Of a stretch of DNA of 64,000 nt, positions 32,783-43,729 are shown in pieces. Under the pieces are notes generated by a model. It ran no database searches, was not told the origin of the DNA, and saw only the letters and a list, made by a program, of their open reading frames with translations. Source of the stretch: Cunninghamia lanceolata (lineage: Eukaryota; Streptophyta; Pinopsida; Cupressales; Cupressaceae); contig BSBN01000888.1 in assembly GCA_027924645.1 (NCBI GenBank), forward strand, positions 19,541,001 through 19,605,000, given 5' to 3'. Made by a program: the position numbers and the translations under genes. Numbering within the stretch: the stretch's first letter is position 1; every line of letters starts with the position of its first letter.

Positions 32783-33981
32783 AACTTATGCAAAATCAAA
32801 TGCAAAAGTGATGTCGACTATGCTCTAAAATACTTGATTTTTTAACTTTTCTCAATGCAAAGAAGTGAAAAAAGAGGTGTTGTAAAGATTTTAAAGAGGG
32901 AAAAAAAATTATATGCCTAAAAAAAGTCCACTAATGCAAGAATACCTTTCACAACATAGTTTTGAAGCAACTCTAGGAAGTCGATAAGCGAAAACCTAGT
33001 GAAAATACTCCAAAATATGCAAATTTTCACCAAATCTTAATGTAAAAGGCTAGGGCAGTGGATGTTGTAAGGAAAATGATGATGGAAAGCAACTTATAAT
33101 AGTACTAACATCCACTTAATGCCAAAAAATCCATTACAACATGCTTATACTGTCTCTCTCGACCAAACCTTAGTGCGAAGATAGCAAAAATGTGCTGATT
33201 TTTCCAAAATTTGAATGAAAAGGTTAAAAATAAAAGGTGTTGTAAGGAAATTGAGAAGAGGAAGAAAATTATAAATATAATAACATCCAATTGGTGCAAT
33301 AAAATCCCTTACAACATGCTTGGACTGCAAATCTAGCAAGACGATAAGCTCAAATCTAGTGAAAAATGTAAGTTTTCAAACCCTATGCATGATATTTCAC
33401 AAGGAGGCCACTATGGTGCAACACTAAAATAAGAGATCAGAAATAATGAGTTTTTTTACAAGGTAGTAAAATATGAAACTAGATTTTGACTACAACCCCA
33501 GCTCATGCAAAATTAGGTTTTTACAAAAAATTCAAGATTTCAAGCAAATTTTTGACAGACCAAGCATGCAAATGAATTGTAAATGATGAATTTATGTATT
33601 TTGTATCAGATCCAATGCAAATTAAATAAATTAATTTAAATTAGTTTCTAATTAATTCAAATTTCACAAAAAAGCAAGCTTAATATGCCAATTTTTGTAA
33701 ATTTTTCAATTTTTTTGTATTTTTTTTAATACAATAAAGAAAAGAATGAATTGAATGATGATGAATTTCATATATAATGTAAAAATAAGATAATTAATTA
33801 AATGTAATTGATTGAATGCAAACTATGTCACAAATCAAGCACTAGAATGTAATTTTTTCAACTTTTCCAAATATATCAATTTTTTTGTAAAATTTTTCAA
33901 TGCAATAGAATGAATGAATGCAAATTTCTAAAAAAACAATCAAAAAGTTACCAAAAAGTTCAAATCTCAAGTTCACCAAAA
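32783..33981 (-). other. N1 5' leader with PBS-like site
   Basis: A/T-rich non-coding leader. 32821-33360 is a tandem array (separate entry). Directly before the right LTR is minus-strand TTTTGGTGAACTTGAG, sharing TTTTGGTGAAC with N3 and TTTGGTGAAC with N6. The array and PBS position confirm minus-strand transcription. Confidence 0.6.
32821..33360. repeat. Three tandem ~175-185-bp units with hairpin arms (N1 leader)
   Basis: Arms TGTTGTAA at 32878, 33063 and 33238 (spacing 185 and 175) pair with TTACAACA-type arms at about 32947, 33134 and 33307. The best pair is TGTTGTAAGG (33238-33247) with CCTTACAACA (33307-33316), 10 bp with a 59-nt loop. This is the same unit as the N3 leader array, with different stem sequences. 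Confidence 0.7.
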
Positions 33982-35235
33982 TATTTTATGGGAAAATGGG
34001 GGGTTGGTGGTTTGATGTATTAGTTTGAATCCTCCATTCCATAAAACATTCTAAGGGCTTTTCAATCAAGTGCTTCTCCTATCAAGAGGAGAGTTAGCTA
34101 TCATATTTGAGTTGCCACTTTGTTATCTACTAGGAAATTTAGATGTGATCACACAAGTTTTCCAATTAATGCTTTTATGTCCTTGAAACCCTAATTTAAG
34201 AAAAACAGTAATCAAATTTGTGAATTACAATAAATGCTATAGGAACTAAGTAGAGGGTAAAGAACCTTAACTCACTATTTTTTGCAGATGAAGAATGGAA
34301 AAATTCAAAACAATGGTGATGGCACGCTAGTCCAATGTGCCACTTTTTCCACATAGTCTCGATCTCCTTCCAGTATTGATTACTGCTACAGTTTCTATTT
34401 TCTACAATCTAAATTTTGAGGACAAGGTTGAGAGTGCCCTTGTCCCAAAATGTTGAATAGTGCCTGCTTCTTTTTCGATCCAGAATCTTCAATGTCTGCC
34501 TGCCTGCTCTACAACTATAATTTCTCTAGATCCAACACCTGTAACCTACAATCACAAGGAGTGTGGAAGGGGGTTGTGGTGTTTAGATCCTTGCCTTGGT
34601 CAAGCCCTAGAGAGACATTCAAGTCTTCTAAACACCGTTGTCAGAGAGAGTGCATGCCATTGGGAGCCAGAGGAAAAAACTAAATGATAATAATTGATAA
34701 AGCACAATAAATGATACATTGATGATGAAGCTCTCATGGAAGGAAGAAGTTCTTCAATGCCATGAGGAGAAGATGTATTCCAACTTGCAAACAATCACAA
34801 TAACAATGCTATGATTTACAACACAATGATAATCACAAGTATGTCAATAGCTCATGAAAACAAAATTGCCATTTACTTTCTAAATGATAACCTAAACATG
34901 CTTATATATGCAACTACTAAGATTCCCACTAAAATTTTTGTGTTGAAACTTATGATGTTGGCCTAGAGACCAAATAACGGTCACAAAACCAATATTTCAA
35001 ATTAGAGCAGACCCAAAATATGGCTGGACTAGGGCACTAGTGCCCTTATCCACCCCACGTCTTTCCTTAGATTTCAATGAAGTGCAATCCCCTAGGTCCA
35101 AATAGCCACAAGACCCATGGGTTTTCTCATCGGGAGTCTGATTTAACATGCAAAATGCTTTAAATGCAAATCTAAAGACCTGGGAGCTAAACCTTTAGGA
35201 AGAAGCCCCCAAGGGTGCATTTTTCTGACATAACA
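33982..35235 (-). repeat. N1 right (5') LTR
   Basis: Starts TATTTTATGGG and ends CTGACATAACA. Its right part matches 1-736. Homologous to the N3 LTRs over most of its length but clearly a different subfamily. Confidence 0.8.
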
Positions 35236-38200
35236 GGAGTGAGGTTTGTGTTGCCCATTAGATGAGGTTCCAAATCTCATTGTTTTTGTGAGATGATCTA
35301 AGGGTTATCCAATTCTCTTATTTTTCAATCATGTCTCAACCATATAAGACTTACTAATTGGCGAAAAATGGGTTCGTCCTAAGGATGGAAGTGTAAAGTG
35401 TTTATGCTATATTTTTGGTATTTTTCTTGGAAGATATAGAGATGCAACTAAGGTTGGAAATGTACCTATGCAAAAGGGAATGACTAAAAGTTTAACTCCA
35501 AGAGGGTACTAATGACTACTTATGACTTTATCTAAGCACTAGTTGGATTTATAAAGACCTTGAAGTGTTGATGTAGAAGAAATGATTGATCAAAGTTAGC
35601 TCAAACTAGACTCATGAGTTGAGACCCACTTGTTTGATTTGAAAGACGGACTTAAACTAGATTTGTGAGTATTAAGCCCAAATTATGATTGATTTGAGAA
35701 AGATATCAATGTCTCTTGATCCAAGTTTGTACTTATAATTTTGTCAACTTTTGACAATTTCTACTTATGTTTCAACCTTAAGAAGACTAATTTTTTGGGG
35801 ACCTCTTTAGATGTCAAGGGTTGATTTTTTGATGTTCTAAGGTTGGCTAAATTATTTGGACAATATGGAATGCAATCTAAACCTAAAGGAATGAAGTTTG
35901 AGTATGCAATGGATGGACTGAGCTAATAGGTCTAAAATGTTTTGACACAGTTGCAATCAGATTTGATAGGGAAGGCAGACTTTAATGAACTTCTAAGTGT
36001 CTCACTATAGGCAAATGCATCATACAAGGGCTTTAGTAGTTTCCAGATGCATTGTAGGGAGCTACAAATGCATTTTTCTACTTATCAGATGCATTCTAGG
36101 GTGTTTCACTTGTGGTCTATTTCTCAGTAGATTCATTTTAGTACCCTACAAATGTGTTTAACTATTTATTTGGAACCTAAAATTAGTCTTCTATATTTGT
36201 TTGATAGTTTGTTGGGAAAATCAAAAAACACTTCAAACATAGAAGACACTCAGCGTTCAATTTGGATGTGACTCTTGACTTGGTAAGCGTATGTGTATGT
36301 TTGAGGGCTGTCCAACCTAAAATTTCCACAGGCCTTAATCACAATTTGAAAATAATTCACACACATAAGACAATTCCTATCCCTAAGGACATTGACCAAT
36401 GGTGTGATGCTTGGGCCCACAATTTGGTAACTCCTTCAACACAAGGTAGGGACACCCTAGAGTGGAGTGTGTACACTCTTGTCTTTGCGAGGGGGGATGG
36501 ATAGGGGCCTCTTGGCTTGAAAAGATGAGCCAATCACCCTTTCCCCAAAAAGCTACGTATTTAGCTTATGCTAAGCTACGTATTTCCATCTCATCCCAAG
36601 AGAGTCCATATGATGAGTAACTTCAAGGCGTGGAACCCTTGCATCAAGAGTGGTGCCAATAAATCTCAATCATAAAGGTTGGCTTCTAACTAATTTGTCT
36701 TCTAGTCACAACTCGGGGACTTAACACCTCATGAGTGTTCAGAAAGCCACTTAAGGTTTTAACAAATTCTACTAATGGTACTAACAAATACCTCATCTAA
36801 ATGTGGGAAGCTTGCACTTTTGGATTGGCATTGTATAGAAAAGGTTAATGGTAGTTTAGACTTAGCTTTCACCTTATCTATTTATATAGTGGCCCGAGGG
36901 AAATACCGCTTTGGGTCTCCAATGAGTTCTTTGTATAGATGTGTCTCAAAGGTAGGCCCAATCTAAAGGGTTACAAAAGTGATGCAAGTCAATGCTTTTG
37001 ATATCCAATTTCATACGAAGATGCAAGGAGAGAGCATATACATATTACTCGACAACACTAATCAAAAGTTCATTAACCTTTACAAATCGAATGTATGGTG
37101 TGATTATGAAAATGTTGAGAAGAGCTTTTGATTCTGAAGATCACTTAGAGTGTGAGGGAAGAAAAGCATAGACTCTTGAAAACATAAAGAAAATCGCAAG
37201 ACAAAGAAGACAATGATGCAATTTGTTTGTTCTTTTTACCCCAATGAATGTGAAAGATGCAATTTGTTGTTCCTTTTAACATAATGAGTGAATGTATACA
37301 ACTTGTTGTTCTTTTTAAAGAAATGAGTGTGGATATGCAGTTTGCTATTCTTTGTAAGCTAATGAGTGTGAAAACAAATAGATTGTTGTTATTTTTATGC
37401 ACCAATTTGAAGTGTTCATAATTTAACCAAGCACACATATGAAATGAAAGGAACACTGCAACAAGTAGATTAGTGATTTCAAACAAGATTCTCCTCCAAT
37501 GGATGCCACAAAGATGCAGAACATGAATTGGTACCAGAATATAACCTCCTAATCTATTATGCAAATAGAGAAACCAAAATGAAGACAAATTAAGAACTCC
37601 CTCTTTTATAGCAGTCAGATGTGTTTCAAGGTTTCTTTGATATGTCACAAAGAACAATGACTATGTCACACAAGGGCATGGATGCAATTTACTATTAGGA
37701 GAATGCATCACAGGGATCCTCAGATGTGTAACAATAGACAGTGACCGTGGCACAAAAACCCTTAGATGTGTTTCTTTGTGCCTACAAATCAAAAATAATA
37801 GAAACTGCTGAAATAATGGATGAAAAATAACATTCCAGTGATGAATGAGAAACCCTAAGGTTATAGAGTTGTTTCCATGATGTCAAAAAGATGTGAAACT
37901 TGAGACATACATAGGGCATACTCAAATGATCAAAAAAGGTTAAAGCAACCTAAGTAAACCCTTGAACACAAAACCCTAATGCTTTGAAAAACCCTAATGA
38001 GATAAACAAATGAACAAAGGGTTAGTAAAGAAATTAAAGCATCAGAAAATATGATGAAACCCTACAAAACTAAATAGGTTATTTGGATTAAGAAAACAAA
38101 GAGATTTTATCCAAGACAAAGTCGAATGTGTCACAAAATCCTCCTGATGCATTGTAGACTCTAGAGAATGTGTCGTACTATACTGCACATGTGTCACCAA

Positions 38201-38308
38201 GAGTAGAAAATATGTCACATGGACCTGCAGATGCATCATACTGTTCTTTCAAACCCTAAAATCACAAATTTGTTGAAAGTACAAATGTTTCACATCTAGT
38301 TCACCAAA
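35236..38308 (-). other. Internal sequence of N6 (no clear gene)
   Basis: About 3 kb right of N1 and left of the N6 LTR. It ends with minus-strand TTTGGTGAACTAGATGTG adjoining the LTR, a PBS-like site, so I read it as the leader side of a minus-strand element interrupted by N1. The minus ORF 37145-37657 (170 codons) crosses a tandem repeat and is not credible as a protein. Irregular copies of an atgcatca/tgcattgta motif occur near 36000-36110 and 37700-38230. A short duplication of 'agctacgtattt' is at 36553-36590. Confidence 0.45.
37217..37395. repeat. Tandem ~40-bp repeat, 4-5 units
   Basis: Units begin near 37217, 37258, 37297 and 37336. Each is tgcaatttgttgttctttt followed by aatgagtgtg. 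A partial fifth follows. Confidence 0.75.
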
Positions 38309-39129
38309 TGTCATCAAGGAAAAACATTCAAACACCTACAAATAGTATTATGAATACCCAACTACTCAATGGAGTACTAATAGCCTAAGAACAATCAAAT
38401 GCAAATAAAAGACACAAAACCCTAGACTTCAAGTGTCAATCCTCCATTGTTTCTCCAAGATTTTTCTATACTTTGTTCTTAGATTTGTAGACTTGCAAAT
38501 ATGATGAGAAGCTCAAGAATGTATGAAAGGTGAAATTAGAGAGATAGTACTCAGATAATGCAAGTGGGAAGTGACAAATGAGGCTGAGAAAGTGATTTTA
38601 TAGAGGAATAGGTTTAGAATAAAGGGCTATGATTACATGTTTGACTTTTGATGAAATGAAGGGTGTAGATTGATTAGGGTTTCCCAATCACTAAAGCACA
38701 AAGAACAATTTTTAATTTGAAGAAATGGTGAGGTGGAAGATGTTTTTAAATTAAATAAATTATGTTCATTTATTTAATTTATTTGAGAAGGGGAAAATGT
38801 GATGGGATTTAATTATATAAGTGGAACCTATTTAATTAGGGAAAGACCTATAATTTAAATAAATATTTATTTATTTAAATTAATAGGGCAAAGGGGACAT
38901 TGGAATGGTGAATAATTAAATAATTAATAAATTATTTAGTTATAGAGGAAATTTAGAAGAAAATAGCTAAGTAATTAAATGAATAAAATTTATTTAATTA
39001 GAAGTGTAAGAGGAGAAGCAAATTGATTAAATAATAAAAAATTATTTAATTAATAGTAGAATGTGAAATTGGGATAAATTAGGTGTAAAAATGGCATTGA
39101 CAAGCTCAGGACATTTTTAGGTGTCTATA
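38309..39129 (-). repeat. N6 LTR (5' side)
   Basis: Begins TGTCATCAAGG after the PBS-like TTCACCAAA and ends GGTGTCTATA, close to the GTGTCTACA end of the N7 LTR. Between 38740 and 39060 lie about six A/T-rich inverted repeats, such as TAAATAAATA with TATTTATTTA. The partner LTR is not in the window, so a solo LTR is also possible. Confidence 0.6.
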
Positions 39130-40829
39130 CTATTGATGTAGATCTAGATAGAATTTTTCTTTGGAGGGAGAAGTGGAAAAAGTTCTATTCAAATGGAATT
39201 TTCTATAGATAGATTCTTGATTTATATATTTGTAACCATACCATAGCCCTGTCTTTTATTGATTGTTCAACAAATCAACCCACCCCTCCAAATAGAAAAA
39301 TAATTTCAATTATATGGCATGGGCTTCCTCAAATTGTAACAAACTTTTGGGAGTAGTTGGGATGGTCTTTAACCATGTGTCACATGCCAATTCTAAGCTA
39401 CCATTATATATTTTGGCAAAATTATGGGTTGAGCTTGAATTGGATTTAAAACCCAATTATTTTGACATCAAATAATTATAAGGTGTTGATGGTGGCATGT
39501 GATCTAGCATAGGCTAGGGGCATGTGTTGAATTGATGTGTGCCCACTCCACTAATTGTTGATATTTCTTCACTTGCTATTCCTACACCGATTTACCACCA
39601 AGTAGTGGTATTAGCATTAAGGGAATTGAGTATGCTCTTAGGAAACTTAACTAACCAAGTTACCCACATGGTAGTTGAAGTCAATGCTAGAGAGCATGGA
39701 GGAGATGGTGTTGCTCCTAGCACCTCATGAGTGTCAACATAATTGCAATCTACAACCCATTTTTCTCATAATTGTAATCACCCATGTTATGGTCTTGTTT
39801 GTGCATCCACATTGGGGCTATAGTAGAGGAGGAGACTTTATTAAATACAATATTTGGTCCTCCTATAGAGGTATGCCACATTTTATGTACAGGCTAATGT
39901 ACATATTAAAATTAATATATAGATATCTATTTAAAAATATCAATTATCAATTTATTTAAGGAATTATATATTCTATTGTTTGGTGTAAATGAATGGCTCA
40001 GCCACATCATTGCAGTTAAATCATTTGGTCCCAATGGCTATAAAAATTGGCACACCTTATATGGTAGAAATATAAATTGCCCTTAACCGACTATAGTTCA
40101 TTAAATATGTTTAGTTAGTTTCATAAAATTAGATACTGCTTAATAATTATATTAGAATTCAAATGTGAATCATTTTTACACTAGATGGGAGGTCATGACA
40201 CTTCCATGTTAGATGAACCATATTGTTTGGTGAATTCTCCTCCAACATTAACTATTATGTCTGAGTCATACCTAGTGTATAGTTAAAAATTACATTTGTA
40301 CTTTGAATTCACTTGAAGTAAAAATTTACAATTTTAAATTCACTGTTGAAAATATACATGTAGATATATACCAGATGATGGAACTATCAAGGTAATAGAA
40401 AATCCTATCACTGATGAGCCTAGATAAATTCACAAGTCGTGCATAGCATTTTAGGTCCTACTACTAAATCATACATAATTTCTAGTTCATTTATGGTTGT
40501 ATTTTGTAAATATTCAAGCCTAATTCATGTTTTATTTAAATATAGAAATTAGCAAGAAAGACTTTTGGTTAAAAATGATAGCTATACTAAGGTAGCAGGA
40601 TGTGAGACATGATGAGAATCATGTGGTATGCATGCACATGAGTCTAGATATTCATGGTTTTGTTTTAAACATTTCATCTAAATAATACGCTTGCAATTTT
40701 GGCATTAATTTATTTGAACCTTCTTTTCTTGTATAGCTTGAGCCACCATCTATTTCATGTGGAACTAAGAGGTCTTTTCAATTTGGTGATGATATAACTT
40801 AGTGTGTAATGTTGCATTTATTTCATGAC
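39130..40829. other. Unassigned degraded sequence
   Basis: No supported gene. A block at 39335-39480 resembles 59950-60100 (cttttgg-agtagttgg, atggtcttt, then aattattttgacat versus aattacttcgacat). This suggests a shared old repeat. The ORF 39539-39730 (63 codons) is unassigned. Confidence 0.4.
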
Positions 40830-41010
40830 TGTGACTATTCAATATTTATTTCATGGACTATGACTACTTCAATATTTATCTCATAGACTATTTTAATATT
40901 TATCTCATAGTCTATTTCAATTATTATTTCATAGATAATTTCACTATTTATTTCATAGACTATTTTAGTATTTTATCAAATGGTCTATGTATGTATATTT
41001 ATTTTATTTT
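40830..41010. repeat. Short tandem repeat array (~27-30 bp)
   Basis: Six or so units of tttcaatatttatctcatagactat with substitutions. Strongly A/T-rich. Confidence 0.7.
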
Positions 41011-41039
41011 ATAGACTATTTACTTAAAATCACGCATCT

Positions 41040-41490
41040 AATTATAAAATTGCAAGTCCTAATTCTAATTCTAAGACAAAATTACAATTACATGTGTCCT
41101 AATTCCAAGTCCTAATTCTAATGTGTCAGTCAATTACAATTGAACATTGAATTCCTAATTGCATGTCCTACTACTAATTCTATGATGAAATTACAATTTA
41201 ATGTCCTAATTGCAAGTCCTAATTCTAATGTGATAGGTGAAATTAAATTTAAACATTAAAGTCTTGATTACAACTCTTAACTACAATTTAAGATAAAATT
41301 ACAATTATATGTCCTAATTGTAAGTCCTAATTCTAATGTGGTAGAAAAAATACAATTAAACATTGATGTCCCAATTTTATTTCTAAATTAAAATTATAAT
41401 TTCATGTCCTTATTACATGTCCTAATTCCAATGCAATAGTCAAAATCACAACTCTTAAAGTCCTAATTGTAAGTCTTAATTACAATTCTA
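41040..41490. repeat. ~107-bp higher-order tandem repeat with 'aagtcctaattctaatgtg' core
   Basis: The core occurs at about 41102, 41209, 41317 and 41413, spaced 107, 108 and 96 bp. Between cores lie attacaatt, aacatt and shorter gtcctaatt sub-repeats, so the array has two levels. Confidence 0.7.
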
Positions 41491-42070
41491 AGGCATGGCA
41501 GGTCATAAGCCTTCACTAAGACATCTGCAAGTTTTTAGTAGTGATGCATATGCACATGTGCCTAGGGAGAAGTGAACAAAGTTGAACAACAAGTTTGTTA
41601 AGTGTATCATCATTGGTTATACTTACAATGTGAAAGGATACAAGATTTGGGATCTAGTTTCATAGAAGGTAATTTATAGTAGAAGTTCTATTTTTAGAGA
41701 AATTAAGCCTTCTTTTGTTGTCTTGTAGCTAAAGAAAACCAAATAGAAGAAAGATGTGATTTAGCTTTTTTCAATGCTTGATAAAGTTGAATTGAGGCCC
41801 AAATATAGACAAGAAGTTGAGGAGATCTCATCATGATCTGAATGTTTAAAAGAGGAGGAAGAACCTCCACCCCAACTTGTTTGAAGGTCTACAAGGAGTA
41901 GACAATCACCAGAAAGGTATTGGTATTCTCTAGATGATTCAATATATAATGTTTTGAATATTAACATTGAGGAATTGAGATCTGCATAAGCGGCATTAGC
42001 CATGAATGAAGAAATGGTAGCACTAAAAATGAATGATACATGGGGCCTTGTACCATTACTTAAAGGGGTA
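41490..42070 (+). pseudogene. Copia integrase C-terminus and RT start, fragment
   Basis: One plus-strand frame with several stops reads LRHLQVFSSDAYAHVPREK, then NNKFVKCIIIGYTYNVKGYK, then IYSRSSIFREIKPS. This is the C-terminal region of copia integrase. The linker follows (TRSRQSPERYWYSL), and then AMNEEMVALKMNDTWGLVPL, the first RT motif. The fragment stops near 42070. Nothing of the rest of RT follows. No LTR could be tied to it. Confidence 0.8.
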
Positions 42071-42921
42071 AGTGCAATGAGTGGTGGGACCAAAAAGTTG
42101 CCACATGAATTTTTGATTCCATGCAAGGACAAACATGAGTATGTTATAACGTGCTCATGTTTTGACCTATCAAAAGTCAAAACAAAAACCAAAATAGGAA
42201 GAGGTCGTGCATCATTTCATCATTTGGAAAGAAAAAAAGATTTTAGAGTGTAAGCACATTAGAAGAAGAAGGATTCAAGCAATTTCTAAGTGGAATCGAC
42301 ATTTTCACCATGCCACCTCATGAATACTACTCCTGAGGATGTCGTCAACAAAGTGTAGAGGGTGGAGCAGTTGAACAAGGTAGAGTTTGATTGATATTTC
42401 TGAACTTGAAAAGAAATTTTTACTTTTGTAATGTTTAATTAGATTTTTATGTTGAATTTATAGTCAATGCGGCACCACAAAAAACTAATTCAATATAGGA
42501 GGCTCAAAATGACCCCCAAAACCCTCAAAACCCTCAAAACCACCCACCTTCATGTCCTCATCATGAAAGAGACACACAAGAAAACTATTTAGGGCAAGTT
42601 GAAGAAAAAAACATTTTGAAACCCTAATTAAAATGTTAAATAGTCCAAGTGCAAGCACCGATTGTAGGAGAGCCCTTGCCAAGTCATCAGATGTGATTGT
42701 TTATCACATTGAACTACTGACAAACCAAATCACTGAATGGAATGATTATAGGGAGAGGAGTTGGCAATACTATGCTAAAAAGTTATCCTACGAACAAGTG
42801 AAGGACCAAAAAAATTACAAAATCTACATTATGTTCACAATTTATTAATCCTAAAACTGGCCAAACACTAGAAGAGATTTGCAAAACACTTCCCTATTCA
42901 TTGGTGTGTAAATGAAGATAT
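42071..42921. other. Unassigned sequence left of N7
   Basis: No supported gene. The plus frame 42071-42250 (HEYVITCSCFDLSKVKTKTK) continues from the copia fragment but is not recognised as RT. The last five bases, GATAT (42917-42921), pair with AATAT (59945-59949) as a probable N7 target duplication with one transition. Confidence 0.4.
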
Positions 42922-43729
42922 TATGATAGGTAAAAATTAGGTTGATAAGATCAAGCATTGCAAATGAAACCCTAATCCTACCATCATCAAAGAATCAAAG
43001 CCAAATGAAATCAAAAGCATGGAATTCAAGAACAATGTCACCTAGATTATATAATTCCTTGTAGGAGATGTGGATCGCTTCTCCAATAATGAACAATTAT
43101 GAAGATCAAAGCTAACATGACAGATGGATGATAATGATAATAAACTCAATGGATACTAAAATGCTCAATATGCTCAAGATGATAATGTAGACGCTATGAG
43201 AATGCTGGATATATTGTATGAAATGAGAGGGCATTTATATAGACCTCAACCAAAATCAATCAATGGTAGAGATTCGGTCGCTATGTGAATGGCTAGGATG
43301 AATTGATAGTCATAGGTGAATGTGTAGATGACAAATGGAAGGAGGATAGGGCTTATGTGTGACCATGTACATAAAAAGTACTACATGTGAAAGATATTAA
43401 ATAAAAGATGTAGTACCACACATGTTTTTAAATGAAGGTGGCACACATGTTAGCTCATGAAGATAAATGATAAGATAAATTAATTAAATAAATAAAATTT
43501 ATTTAATTAATTGGAAAGTGGGATTGTGAAAGGAAATTTAATTAAATAAATAAGATGTATTTAATTAAAATAGATAGAAATAGAGATAATTAAATAATTA
43601 AAGATTATTTAATTATAACTTAGAAGAAATAGGTGTTTTTGAAATTGCTCGAGTGTGTTAGACAAATGCAGGTGCTAAGTAATATGATATTTGATACTAA
43701 TGATAATGAGTCAATTTTGGGTGTCTACA
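42922..43729 (-). repeat. N7 left (3') LTR
   Basis: TATGATAGGTAAAAATTAGG to GTGTCTACA. Same family as 59087-59944 and 62359-63232. The A/T-rich hairpin cluster is at 43470-43615. It lacks one hairpin block present in the other two, which accounts for the shorter length. Confidence 0.85.
43470..43615. promoter_or_regulatory. A/T-rich hairpin cluster in N7 LTR
   Basis: Three consecutive inverted repeats built from TTAATTAAATAAA-type arms. The last is TAATTAAATAA, a 7-nt loop, then TTATTTAATTA (43587-43615). The same cluster recurs at 59640-59835 and 62905-63115. Confidence 0.6.

Larger units (their letters stand above)
1..35235 (-). mobile_element. N1: nested non-autonomous Ty3/gypsy-like LTR element (left end off window)
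   Basis: Two copies of a roughly 1.25-kb repeat, at 1-736 (only its right part is in the window) and 33982-35235, flank minus-strand coding remnants. Next to the right LTR on the minus strand is a PBS-like TTTTGGTGAAC. Next to the left LTR is the purine-rich GTGGGGGCTAAA (737-748 read in minus), a PPT-like site, so transcription runs right to left. Removing the N2 insertion (3711-32053) leaves about 4.9 kb of internal sequence. That holds a gag/pro-like reading frame but no RT, RNase H or integrase that I can find, so it looks non-autonomous. The five bases after the right LTR are GGAGT; their partner would lie left of the window. Family-level placement rests on the protease-end motif and on the homologous element N3. 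Confidence 0.8.

Noticed and set aside
37145..37657. Minus-strand 170-codon ORF
   Set aside because: Long, but it spans a 40-bp tandem repeat and reads as repeated hydrophobic words. No domain recognised, so treated as chance.
37970..38010. Interstitial telomere or telo-box cluster (aaaccctaat repeats)
   Set aside because: Only isolated AAACCCTAA words separated by unrelated sequence. There is no tandem TTTAGGG array, and such words are frequent throughout these A/T-rich elements.
41761..42192. Minus-strand 143-codon ORF
   Set aside because: Antisense to the recognisable copia integrase/RT fragment on the plus strand.
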